Position numbers and translations under genes: made by a program. A stretch of 64,000 nt of DNA from Hirundichthys speculiger (lineage: Eukaryota; Chordata; Actinopteri; Beloniformes; Exocoetidae), in assembly GCA_018398805.1 (NCBI GenBank), contig JAGFBZ010000011.1, positions 2,017,536 to 2,081,535 of the forward strand. The letters are read 5' to 3'. Shown here piece by piece: positions 9,526 through 21,252 of this stretch. The first letter of the stretch is position 1. Every line of letters begins with the position of its first letter. Below the pieces are notes generated by a model. It was given only the letters and a program-made list of their open reading frames with translations. It searched no databases and had not been told where the DNA came from.

Positions 9526-12500
9526 CTAGATGATATAAACTATTACACCAAGCAGCAAATGGAGCATACCCAGCTTAAGGGAACATGCGTTACTGGTGGT
9601 TGTTGAAGTGGTGGCTGATTGTGCTGATGTAGTTGCTGTGGTTGTTGCTGTTGTTGTTGAAGTAGTAGTAGAAGTTGTTGTTGTGGTTAATGTGGTAGCT
9701 GTAGCAGTAGTAGTTGTGGTTGTGGTTTGTAGCAGAAGTTGTTTGTGTGTGTAGCAGTAGTAGTTGTTGGTGTGTAGTTGTGCAGTAAGTAGTTGTGGTT
9801 TGTAGTTGTGCAGTAGTAGTTTGTGGTTGGTGTGGTAGAGTTGTAGCAGTAGTAGTTGTGGTGGTGTGGTAGTGTAGCAGTGTAGTTGTGTTGTGTGTGT
9901 AGCAGTAGTGTGGTTGTGTGGTGTGTGTAGCAGTAGTAGTTGTGGTTGGTGTGGTAGCTGTAGCAGTAGTAGTTGTGGTTGGTGTGGTAGCTGTAGCAGT
10001 AGTAGTTGTGGTTGGTGTGGTAGCTGTAGCAGTAGTAGTTGTGGTTGGTGCAGTAGTGGTTGTGATTGGAACTGTAGTTGTGGTTGGAGAAGAAGTTGTT
10101 GTAGTTGGTGCAGTAGTAGTTGCTTGTGCAGTAGTGGTTGTGCTGGGAACTGAAGTTGTGGTTGGAAAAGAGGTTGTTGTAGTTGGTGAAGAAGTAGTTG
10201 TGTGTGGAGCAGTAGTAGTTGTGGCTGGTGAAGCTGTAGTTGTGGTTGGTGCACCAGTCGATGTGGTTGATGCAGTAGTAGTTGTGGTTGGTGCAGTAGT
10301 GCTTGTGGTGGGAACTGCAGTTGTGGTTGGAGAAGAGGTTGTTGTAGTTGGTGCAGCAGTAGTTGTTGTTGGTGCAGCACTACTTGTGGTTGGTGCAGCA
10401 GTAGTTGTGGTTGGTGCAGCAGTAGCTGTAATTGGTGCTGCAGTAGATGTGGTTGGTGCAGCAGTACTTGTGGTTGCTGCAGCAGTACTTGTGGTTGGTG
10501 CAGCAGTTGTTGTAGTTGGTGCAGCAGTAGTTGTGGTTGGTGCAGCAGTAGTTGTGGTTGGTGCAGCAGTAGTTGTAGTTGGTGCTGCAGTAGTTGTAGT
10601 TGGTGCAGCAGTAGTTTGTGGTTGGTGCAGCAGTAGTTTGTGGTTGGTGCAGCAGTAGTTGTGGTTGGTGCAGCAGTAGTTTGTGTTGGTGCAGCAGTAG
10701 TTGTGGTTGTGCAGCAGTAGTTGTGGTTGGTGCGCAGTAGTTGGTTGGTGCAGCAGTAGTTGTGGTTGGTGCAGCAGCAGTAGTTGTGGTTGGTTGCAGC
10801 CGTAGATGTGGTTGGTGCAGCAGTAGTTGTGGTTGGTGCAGCAGTAGTTGTGGTTGGTGCAGCAGTAGTTGTGGTTTGTGCAGCAGTAGTTGTGGTTGTA
10901 TGTTGGTGCAGTAGTTGTGGTTGGTGCAGCAGTAGTTGTGGTTGGTGCAGCAGTAGTTGTGGTTGGTGCAGCAGTAGTTGTAGTTGGTGCAAGCAGTAGT
11001 TGTGGTTTGTGCAGCAGTAGTTGTGGTTGGTGCAGCAGTAGTTGTTGGTTGGTGCAGCAGTAGTTGTGGTTTGGTGCAGCAGTAGTTGTGGTTGGTGCAG
11101 CAGTAGTTTGGTGCAGCAGTGTTTGTGCAGCAGTTGTGGTTTGCAGCAGTAGTTGTGGGTTGGTGCAGCAGTAGTTTGTAGTTGGTGCAGCAGTATTTGT
11201 GGTTGGTGCAGCAGTAGTTGTGGTTGGTGCAGCAGTAGTTGTGGTTGGTGCAGCAGTAGTTGTGGTTGGTGCAGCAGTAGTTTGTGGTTTGGTGCAGCAG
11301 TAGTAGTTGTGGTTGGTGCAGCAGTAGTTGTGGTTGTGCAGCAGTAGTGGTTGTGCAGCAGTAGTTGTGGTTTGGGGCAGGTTGTGGTTGTGCAGCAGTG
11401 GTTGGTGTAGTTGTAGTTGGTGCAGCAGTAGTTTGTGGTAGTTGGTGCAGCAGTAGTTGTGGTTGGTGTTTTGTTGGTGGCAGCAGTAGCAGCAGTAGTT
11501 GTAGTTGGTGCAGCAGTGCAGTAGTTGTGGTTGGTGCAGCAGTAGTTGTAGTTGGTGCAGCAGTAGTTGTGGTTGGTGCAGCAGTTATTGTAGTTGGTGC
11601 AGCAGTAGTTGTGGTTGGTGCAGCAGTAGTTGTGGTTGGTGCAGCAGTAGTTGTGGTTGGTGCAGCAGTAGTTGTAGTTGGTGCAGCAGTAGTTGTGGTT
11701 GGTGCAGCAGTAGTTGTGGTTGGAACACCAGTTGTTGTAGTTGGTGCAGCAGTAGTTGTGGTTGGTGCAGCAGTAGTTGTGGTTGGTGCAGCAGTAGTTG
11801 TAGTTGGTGTGGCAGTGGTTGTGGTTGGTGCAGCAGTAGTTGTTGTGGTTGGTGCAGCAGTAGTTTGTAGTTGGTGCAGCAGTAGTTGTAGTTGGTGCAG
11901 CAGTAGTTTGTGGTTGGTGCGCAGTAGTTGTAGTTGTTGGTAGTTGGTGCAGCAGTTGTTGTGTTGGTGCAGCAGTAGTAGTTGTGGTTGGTGCAGCAGT
12001 AGTTGTGGTTGGTGCAGCAGTAGTTTGTGGTTGGTGGCAGCAGTAGTTGTGGTTGGTGCAGCAGTAGTTGTGGTTGGTGCAGCAGTAGTTTGTTGGTGCA
12101 GCAGTAGTTGTTGGTTGGTGCAGCAGTAGTTGTGGTTGGTGCAGCAGTAGTTGTAGTTGGTGCAGCAGTAGTTTGTAGTTGGTTGCAGCAGTGGTTGTAG
12201 TTGTTGTGCAGCAGCAGTAGTTGTGGTTGGTGCAGCAGTAGTTGTGCAGTAGTTTGGTTGTGCAGCAGTAGTTGTGGTTGGTGCAGCAGTTAGTTTGTAG
12301 TTGGTGCAGCAGTTTGTTGTGGTTGGTGGTGCAGCAGTAGTTGTGGTTGGTGCAGCAGTAGTTGTGGTTGGTGCAGCAGTAGTTGTGGTTGGTGCAGCAG
12401 TTGTTGTAGTTGGTGCAGCAGTAGTTGTAGTTGGTGCAGCAGTTGTTGTAGTTGGTGCAGCAGTTAGTTGTGGTTGGTGCAGCAGTAGTTTGGTTGGTGT

Positions 12501-15500
12501 GCAGTAGTTTGTAGTTGTGTTTGTAGTTGTGGTTGGTGCAGCAGTAGTTGTGGTTGGTGCAGCAGTAGTTTGTAGTTGGTTGGTGCAGCAGTAGTTGTGG
12601 TTGGTGCAGCAGTAGTTGTGCAGCAGTTGTGGTTGGTGCAGCAGTAGTTGTTGTAGTTGGTGCAGCAGTAGTTGTGGTTGGTGCAGCAGTAGTGTAGTTT
12701 GGTGCAGCAGTAGTTTGTGGTTGGTGCAGCAGTAGTTGTAGTTGGTGCAGCAGTAGTTGTGGTTTGTGCAGCAGTTGTAGTTTGTAGTTGGTGCAGCAGT
12801 AGTTGTGGTTGGTGCAGTAGTTGTTGTTGTTGTAGTTGGTGCAGCAGTAGTTTGTGGTTGGTGCAGCAGTAGTTGTGGTTGGTGCAGCAGTAGTTGTAGT
12901 TGTGGTTGGTGCAGCAGTAGTTGTGGTTGGTGCAGCAGCAGTAGTTTGTTGGTTGGTGCAGCAGTAGTTGTGGTTGGTTGGTGCAGCAGTAGTTGTTGGT
13001 TGGTGCAGCAGTAGTTGTGGTTGGTGCAGCAGTAGTTGTGGTTGGTGCAGCAGTAGTTGTGGTTGGTGCAGCAGTAGTTGGTGTAGTTGGTGCAGCAGTA
13101 GTTGTAGTTGGTGCAGCAGTAGTTGTGGTTGGTGCAGTTGGTGCAGTAGTTTGTAGTTGGTGCAGCAGTAGTTGTTGGTTGGTGCAGCAGCAGTTGTTGT
13201 GGTTGTGGTGCAGCAGTTAGTTGTGGTTGGTGCAGCAGTAGTTGTGGTTGGTGCAGCAGTAGTGTTGGTGCAGCAGTAGTTGTGGTTTGGTGCAGCAGTA
13301 GTTGTGGTTTGGTTGTGCAGCAGTAGTTGTGGTTGTGGTTGTGCAGCAGTAGTTGTGGTTGGTGCAGCAGTAGTTGTGGTTTGGTGCAGCAGTAGTTGTG
13401 GTTGGTTTGCAGCAGTAGTTGTGGTTTGGTGCAGCAGTAGTTGTTGGTGCAGGTGTTGGTGGTGGCAGCAGTAGTTGTGGTTGGTGCAGCAGTAGTTGTT
13501 GTTTGTGCAGCAGTAGTTTTGGTTGGTGCAGCAGTAGTTGTTGGTTGGTGCAGCAGTAGTTTGTGGTTTGGTGCAGCAGTAGTTTGTGGGTTGGTGCAGC
13601 AGTAGTTGTGGTGGTTGGTGCAGCAGTAGTGGTTGTGGTTGGTTGTGCAGCAGTAGTTGTGTAGTTGGTGCAGCAGTAGTTGTGGTTGGTGCAGCAGTAG
13701 TTGTGTAGTTGGTTGCAGCAGTAGTTGTGGTTGGTGCAGCAGTAGTTTGTGGTTGGTGCAGCAGTAGTTTGTGTGCAGTAGTTTGGGTGCAGCAGTAGTT
13801 GTGTAGTTGGGTGCAGCAGTAGTTGGTGCAGTAGTGTGGTTGGTGCAGCAGTAGTTGTGGTTGGTGCAGCAGTAGTTGTGGTTGGTGCAGCAGTAGTTTG
13901 TTGTAGTTGGTGCAGCTAGTTGGTCAGCAGTAGTTGTGGTTGGTGCAGCAGCAGTAGTTAGTTGTGGTTGGTGCAGCAGTAGTTGTGGTTGGTGCAGCAG
14001 TGCAGGTTGTTGTGGTGCAGCAGTAGTTGTAGTTGGTTGGTGCAGCAGTAGTTGTGGTTTGGTTTGCAGCAGTAGTTGTGGTTGGTGCAGCAGTAGTTGT
14101 GGTTGGTGCAGCAGTTGTGGTTTGTAGTAGTTGGTTGGTGCAGCAGTAGTTGTGGTTGGTGCAGCAGTAGTTGTAGTTGGTGCAGCAGTAGTTTGGTGGT
14201 GTAGTTGGTGCAGCAGTTGGTGCAGTTGTTGTTGTAGTTGGTGCAGCAGTAGTTGTGGTTGGTGCAGCAGTAGTTTGTAGTTGGTGCAGCAGTAGTTGTG
14301 GTTGGTGCAGCAGTAGTTGTGGTTTTGGTGCAGCAGTAGTGGTTGGTGTAGTTGGTGCAGCAGTAGTTGTTGGTTGGTGCAGCAGTAGTTGGTTGGTTGC
14401 AGTAGTTGTTTGGTGCAGCAGTAGTAGTTGTAGTTGGTGCAGCAGTAGTTGTGGTTGGTGCAGCAGTAGTAGTTGTGGTTGGTGCAGCAGTAGTTGTAGT
14501 TGGTGCAGTGCAGCAGTAGTTTGTGGTTGGTGCAGCAGTAGTTGCAGTTTGGTGGCAGCAGTATTGTGGTTGTGCAGCAGTAGTTGGTGCAGCAGTAGTT
14601 AGTTTGTGGTTGGTGCAGCAGTAGTTGTGGTTGGTGCAGCAGTAGTGTGTAGGTTGGTCAGTAGTTGGTGCAGCAGTAGTTGTGGTTGGTGCAGCAGTAG
14701 TTGTAGTTTGGTGGCAGCAGTAGTTGTGGTTTGGTGCAGCAGTAGTTGTGGTTGGTTGCAGCAGTAGTTTTGTGGTTGGTGCAGCAGTAGTTTGTAGTTG
14801 GTGCAGCAGTTAGTTGTGGTTGGTGCAGCAGTAGTTGTGGTTGGTGCAGCAGTAGTTTGTGGTGGTTGTTTTGGTGCAGCAGTAGTAGTTGGTGGTTTGG
14901 TTGGTGCAGCAGTGCAGTAGTTGGTTGTGGTTGGTGCAGCAGTAGTGGTTGGTGCAGCAGTAGTTGTGGTTGGTGCAGCAGTAGTTGTGGTTGGTTGCAA
15001 GCAGTAGTTGTGGTTTGGTGCAGCAGTAGTTGGTGCAGCAGTAGTTGTAGTTGGTTCAGTAGTTGGTGCAGCAGTAGTTGTGGTTGGTGCAGCAGTTGTT
15101 GTAGTTGGTTGGTGCAGTTGTGGTTGGTGCAGCAGTTGTAGTGTGCAGCAGTAGTTGTGGTTGGTGCAGCAGTAGTTGTGGTGGTTGGTGTAGTTGTGGT
15201 TGGTGCAGCAGTAGTTGTGTAGTTGGTGCAGCAGTAGTTGTGGTTGGTGCAGCAGTAGTTGTGGTTGGTGCAGCAGTGTGTTGTAGTTGGTGCAGCAGTT
15301 GTGGTTTGGTGCAGCAGTAGTTAGTTGTGGTTGGTGCAGCAGTAGTTGTGTTTGGTGCAGCAGTAGTTGTAGTTGGTGCAGCAGTAGTTTTGTGGTTGGT
15401 GCAGCAGTAGTTGTGGTTGGGTGCAGCAGTAGTTGGCAGCAGTAGTTGGTGCAGCAGTAGTTGTGGTTGGTGCAGCAGTAGTTGTGTTGGTGCAGTTTGG

Positions 15501-18500
15501 TGTTGGTGCAGCAGTAGTTGTGGTTTGGTGCGCAGTAGTTGTGGTTGTGGTGTTGCAGCAGTAGTTTGTAGGTTTGGTGCAGCAGTAGTTGTGGTTGGCA
15601 GTGGCAGCAGTAGTTGTGGTTGGTGCAAGCAGTAGTTGTTGTTGGTTTGTGCAGCAGTGTAGTTGGTGCAGCAGGTAGTAGTTGGTTGGTGCAGCAGTAG
15701 TTGTTTGTAGTTTGGTTGGCAGCAGTAGTTGTGTGGTTGGTGCAGCAGGTTGGTGCAGTAGTTGGTGGTTAGTTGGTTGCAGCAGTAGTTGTGTTGGTTG
15801 GTGCAGCAGTTGTAGTTGGTGTAGTGTTTGGTGCAGCAGTAGTTGTGGTTTGTAGTTTGGTTTGCAGCAGTAGTTTGTGGTTGGTTGCAGCAGTAGTTGT
15901 GTTTGTGCAGCAGTGCAGTAGTTGTGGTTGGTGCAGCAGTAGTTGTGGTTGGTGCAGCAGTAGTAGTTGTGGTTGGTGCAGCAGTAGTTGTGGTTGGTGC
16001 AGCAGTAGTAGCAGTGGTTGGTGCAGCAGTAGTTGTGTTGGTGCAGCAGTTGTGGTTTGGTGCAGCTGGTTGGTGCATAGTTGTGGGTTGGTGCAGGTGC
16101 AGCAGTAGTTGTGGTTGGTGCAGCAGTAGTTGTGGTTGGTGCAGCAGTAGTTGTGGTTGGTGCAGCAGTAGTTGTGGTTTGGTGCAGCAGTAGTTTGTGT
16201 GTTTGGTGCAGCAGTAGTTGTGGTTGGTGCAGTAGTGGTAGTTGTAGTTGTGGTTGGTGCAGCAGTAGTTGTGGTTGGTGCAGCAGTAGTTGTGGTTGGT
16301 GCAGCAGCAGCAGTAGTTTGTGGTTGGTGCAGCAGTAGTTGTAGTTGGTGCAGCAGTAGTTGTGGTTGGTGCAGCAGTAGTGCAGCAGTAGTTGTGGTTG
16401 GTGCAGCAGTAGTTTGGTGGTAGTAGTTGGTTGGTGCAGCAGTAGTTGTGGTTGGTGCAGCAGTAGTTGTGGTTGGTGCAGCAGTAGTGTTTGGTGCAGT
16501 AGTTGGTGCAGCAGTAGTTTGTGGTTGGTGTAGTTGGTGCAGCAGTAGTTGTGGTTGGTGCAGCAGTAGTTGGTGCAGCAGTAGTTGTAGTTGGTGCAGC
16601 AGTAGTTGGTGCAGTTGTGGTTGGTGCAGCAGTAGTTGTGGTTGGTGCAGCAGCAGTAGTTGTAGTTGGTGCAGCAGTAGTTGTGGTTGGTGCAGCAGTA
16701 GTTGTGGTTGGTGCAGCAGTAGTTGTGGTTTGGTGCAGCAGTAGTTTGTGGTTGGTGGTGCAGCAGTAGTTGTGGTTGGTGCAGCAGTAGTTGTGTAGTT
16801 GGTGGTGCAGCAGTAGTTGTGGTTTGGTGCAGCAGTAGTTGTGTAGTTGGTGCAGCAGTAGTTGTGGTTGGTGAAGCAGTAGTTGTTGTTGGTGGTGCAG
16901 CAGTTGTTGTAGTTGGTGCAGCAGTAGTGGTTTGTGGTTGGTGCAGCAGTAGTTGTAGTTGGTGCAGCAGTAGTTGTGGTTGGTGCAGCAGCAGTAGTTG
17001 TTGTTGGTTGGTGCAGCAGTAGTAGTTGCAGTAGTTGGTTGGTGCAGCAGTAGTTGTGGTTGGTGCAGCAGTAGTGTGTTGTAGTTGGTGTGCAGCAGTA
17101 GTTGTGGTTGGTGGTGCAGCAGTAGTTTTGTTTGGTTGTGGTGCAGCAGCAGTAGTTTGTGGTTGGTGCAGCAGTAGTTGCAGTGTAGTTGGTGCAGCAG
17201 CAGTAGTTGTGGTTGGTGCAGCAGTAGTTGGTGCAGCAGTAGTTGTGGTTGGTGCAGCAGTAGTTGTGGTTGGTGCAGCAGTAGTTGTGGTTGGTGCAGC
17301 AGTTGTAGTTGTGTAGTTGGTGCAGCAGTAGTTTGTGGTTTGGTGCAGCAGTAGTTTTGTGGTTGGTGCAGCTAGTTGTAGTTGGTGTAGTTGGTGCAGC
17401 AGTAGTTGTGGTTGGTGCAGCAGTAGTTGTGTAGTTGGTGCAGCAGTAGTTTGTGGTTGGTGCAGCAGCAGCAGTAGTTGGTGTGGTTGGTGCAGCAGTA
17501 GTTGTGGTTGGTGCAGCAGTAGTTGTAGTTGGTGCAGCAGTAGTTGTGGTTGGTGCAGCAGTAGTTGTGGTTGGTGCAGCAGTAGTTGTGGTTGGTGAAG
17601 CAGTAGTTGTGGTTGGAGCAGCAGTTGTTGTAGTTGGTGCAGCAGTAGTTGTGGTTGGTGCAGCAGTAGTTGTGGTTGGTGCAGCAGTAGTTGTGGTTGG
17701 TGCAGCAGTAGTTGTGGTTGGTGCAGCAGTAGTTGTAGTTGGTGCAGCAGTAGTTGTGGTTGGTGCAGCAGTAGTTGTGGTTGGTGCAGCAGTAGTTTGT
17801 GGGTTGGTGCAGCAGTAGTTTTGTGGTTGGTGCAGCAGTAGTAGTTTGTGGTTGGTGCAGCAGTAGTTGTGGTTGGTGAAGCAGTAGTTTGTTGTTGGTT
17901 GGTGCAGCAGTTGTTGTAGTTGGTGCAGCAGTAGTTGTGGTTGGTGCAGCAGTAGTTGTGGTTGGTGCAGCAGTAGTTGTGGTTGGTGCAGCAGCAGTAG
18001 TAGTTGTGGTTGGTGCAGCAGTAGTGGTTGTAGTTGGTGCAGCAGTAGTAGTTGTGGTTGGTGCAGCAGTAGTTGTGGTTGGTGCAGCAGTAGTTGTAGT
18101 TGGTGCAGCAGTAGTTTGTGGTTGGTGCAGCAGTAGTTGTGGTTGGTGCAGCAGTAGTTGTGGTTGGTTGGTGCAGCAGTAGTTTTTGGTTGGTGCAGCA
18201 GTAGTTGTAGTTGGTGCAGTAGCTAGTTGTAGTTGGTGCAGCAGTAGTGTTTGTGTAGTTGTGGTGCAGCAGTAGTTGTGGTTGGTGCAGCAGCAGTAGT
18301 TGTGGTTGGTGCAGCAGTAGTTGTGGTTGTGGTTGGTGCAGCAGTAGTTGGTTGTGGTTGGTGGGCAGCAGTAGTTGTGGTTGGTGCAGCAGTAGTTGTG
18401 TGGTTGGTGCAGCAGCAGTAGTTGTGGTTGGTGCAGCAGTAGTAGTAGTTGTGGTTGGTGCAGCAGTTGGTGCAGTAGTTGTGGTTGGTGCAGCAGTAGT

Positions 18501-21252
18501 TGTGGTTGGTGCAGCAGTAGTTGTGGTTGGTGCAGCAGTAGTTGTGGTTGGTGCAGCAGTAGTTGTGGTTGGTGCAGCAGTAGTTGTGGTTGGTGCAGCA
18601 GTAGTTGTGGTTTGGTGCAGCAGTAGTAGTTGTGGTTGGTGCAGCAGTAGTTGGTAGTTGGTTGTGCAGCAGTAGTTGTGGTTGGTGCAGCAGTAGTTGT
18701 TGTAGTTGGTGCAGCAGTAGTTGTAGTTTGGTGCAGCAGTAGTGGTTGTGGTTGGTGCAGCAGTAGTTGTGGTTGGTGCAGCAGTAGTTGTGGTTGGTGC
18801 AGCAGTAGTTGTGGTTGGTGCAGCAGTAGTTGTGGTTGGTGCAGCAGTAGTTGTGGTTGGTGCAGCAGTAGTTGTGGTTGGTGCAGCAGTAGTTTGGTTG
18901 GTGCAGCAGTAGTTGTGGTTGGTGCAGCAGTAGTTGTGGTTGGTGCAGCAGTAGTTGTGGTTGGTGCAGCAGTAGTTGTGGTTGGTGCAGCAGTAGTTGT
19001 GGTTGGTGCAGCAGTAGTTGTAGTTGGTGCAGCAGTAGTTTGTAGTTGTGGTTGGTGCAGCAGTAGTTGTGGTTGGTGCAGCAGTAGTTTGTGGTTGCAG
19101 CAGTAGTTGTGGTTGTGCAGCAGTAGGTTGGTTGTGTAGTTGTGTTGGTGCAGCAGTAGTTGTGGTTTGGTGCAGCAGTAGTTGTGGTTTGGTGCAGCAG
19201 TAGTTGTGGTTGGTGCAGCAGTAGTTGGTGCAGTTGGTGCAGCAGCAGTAGTTGTGCAGGTGGTTGGTGCAGCAGTAGTTGTGGTTGGTGCAGCAGTACT
19301 TGTAGTTGGTGCAGCAGTAGTTGTGGTTTGTGCAGCAGTAGTTGTGGTTCGTGCAGCAGTAGTTGTGGTTGGTGTAGCAGTAGTTGTAGTTGATGCAGCA
19401 GTAGTTGTAGTTGTTGCAGCAGAAGTTGTGGTTGGTGCAGCAGTTGCCGTGGTTTGTGCAGCAGTAGTTGTAGTTGGTGCAGCAGTAGTTGTAGTTGGTG
19501 CAGCAGTAGTTGTGGTTTGTGCAGCAGTAGTTGTGGTTGGTGCAGCAGTAGTTGTGGTTGGTGCAGCAGTAGGTGTAGTTGGTGCAGCAGTAGTTGTGGT
19601 TGATGTAGCAGTAGTTGTAGTTGATGCAGCAGTAGTTGTAGTTGTTGCAGCAGTAGATGTGGTTGGTGCAGCAGTAGTTGTTGTTGGTGCAGCAGTAGTT
19701 GTAGTTGGTGCAGCAGTAGTTGTAGTTGGTGCAGCAGTACTTTTGGTTAGTGCAGCAGTAGTTGTAGTTGGTGCAGCTGTAGTTGTGGTTGATGCAGCAG
19801 TAGTTGTGGTTGGTGCAGCAGTAGTTGGTGCAGCAGGAGTTGTGGTTGATGTAGCAGTAGTTGTAGTTGATGCAGCAGTAGTTGTAGTTGTTGCAGCAGT
19901 AGTTGTAGTTGGTGCAGCAGTAGTTGTAGTTGGTGCAGCAGTAGTTGTGGTTGGTGCAGCAGTAGTTGTAGTTGGTGCAGCAGTAGTTGTGGTTTGTGCA
20001 GCAGTAGTTGTGGTTGGTGCAGCAGTAGTTGTGGTTGGTGCAGCAGTAGTTGTGGTTGGTGCAGCAGTAGTTGTAGTTGGTGCAGCAGTATTTGTAGTTG
20101 GTGCAGCAGTAGTTGTAGTTGGTGCAGCAGTAGTTGTAGTTGGTGCAGCAGTAGTTGTGGTTGTTGCGGCAGTAGATGTGGTTGGTGCAGCAGTAGTTGT
20201 AGTTGGTGCAGCAGTAGTTGTGGTTTGTGCAGCTGTAGTTGTGGTTGGTGCAGCAGTTGTTGTAGTTGGTGCAGCAGTAGTTGTGGTTGGTTCAGCAGTA
20301 GTTGTGGATGGAGCAGCAGTAGTTGTGGTTGATGCAGCAGGAGTTGTAGTTGGTGCGGCAGTAGTTGTGGTTGATGCAGCAGTAGTTGTAGTTGGTGTAG
20401 CAGTAGTTGTAGTTGATGCAGCAGTAGTTGTAGTTGTTGCAGCAGTACTTTTGGTTAGTGCAGCAGTAGTTGTAGTTGGTGCAGCTGTAGTTGTGGTTGA
20501 TGCAGCAGTAGTTGTGGTTGGTGCAGCAGTAGTTGGTGCAGCAGGAGTTGTGGTTGGTGCAGCAGTAGTTGTGGTTGGTGCAGCAGTAGTTGTAGTTGGT
20601 GCAGCAGTAGTTGTGGTTTGTGCAGCAGTAGTTGTGGTTTGTGCAGCTGTAGTTGTGGTTGGTGCAGCCGTTGTTGTAGTTGGTGCAGCAGTAGTTGTGG
20701 ATGGAGCAGCAGTAGTTGTGGTTGATGCAGCAGGAGTTGTAGTTGGTGTAGCAGTAGTTGTAGTTGATGCAGCAGTAATTGTAGTTGTTGCAGCAGTAGA
20801 TGTGGTTGGTGCAGCAGTAGCTGTTGCTGGTGCAACAGTAGTTGTGGTTGGTGCAGCAGTAGTTGTGGTTGGTGCAGCTGTAGTTGTGGTTGGTGCAGCT
20901 GTAGTGATTGTTGGTGCAGCAGTAGTTGTGGTTGGTGCAGCAGTAGTTGTGGTTGGTGCAGCAGTAGTTGTAGTTGGTGCAGCAGTAGTTGTGGTTGGTG
21001 CAGTGGTTGGTGCAGTAGTAGTCGTGGTAGGTGCAGCAGTACTTGTGGATGGAGAAGTAGTAGCTGTAGTTGGTGCAATTGTGGTTGTTGCAGTTGGAAA
21101 AGCATTACACAAATTGGTGGTGCAACAGTTCGGTCCACTGCTGATTTTACCAACGTTGCTCATGAAAGGTAAAGTGCCCAACTCTGAAGCAGCTGCACAT
21201 GTATTTGGAGAAACACAGCCCAGTGCTGGATATGTTTTGGAGCAATTTGTAA
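9526..21252 (-). CDS. Gene B exon 5: LU domain 2 C half, stalk, GPI signal
   Basis: The acceptor is a cttcttttgcag-type site ending at 21253. The exon starts [19 protein letters not shown], adding an extra cysteine within an NCS sequon to the usual LU pattern, then [11 protein letters not shown]. After [13 protein letters not shown] the 7-residue repeat begins. The last residues are hydrophobic up to the TAG at 9526-9528. At about 11.7 kb it is far longer than the paralogous exon of gene D (1.7 kb); almost all of the difference is VNTR. Frame breaks start near 19189 (an extra T) and are frequent from there down to about 10613, with another decayed patch at 9730-9915. Confidence 0.75.

Noticed and set aside
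9600..21090. CRISPR-like regular array
   Set aside because: The units are contiguous without spacers, lie in a eukaryotic exon and vary like a minisatellite.
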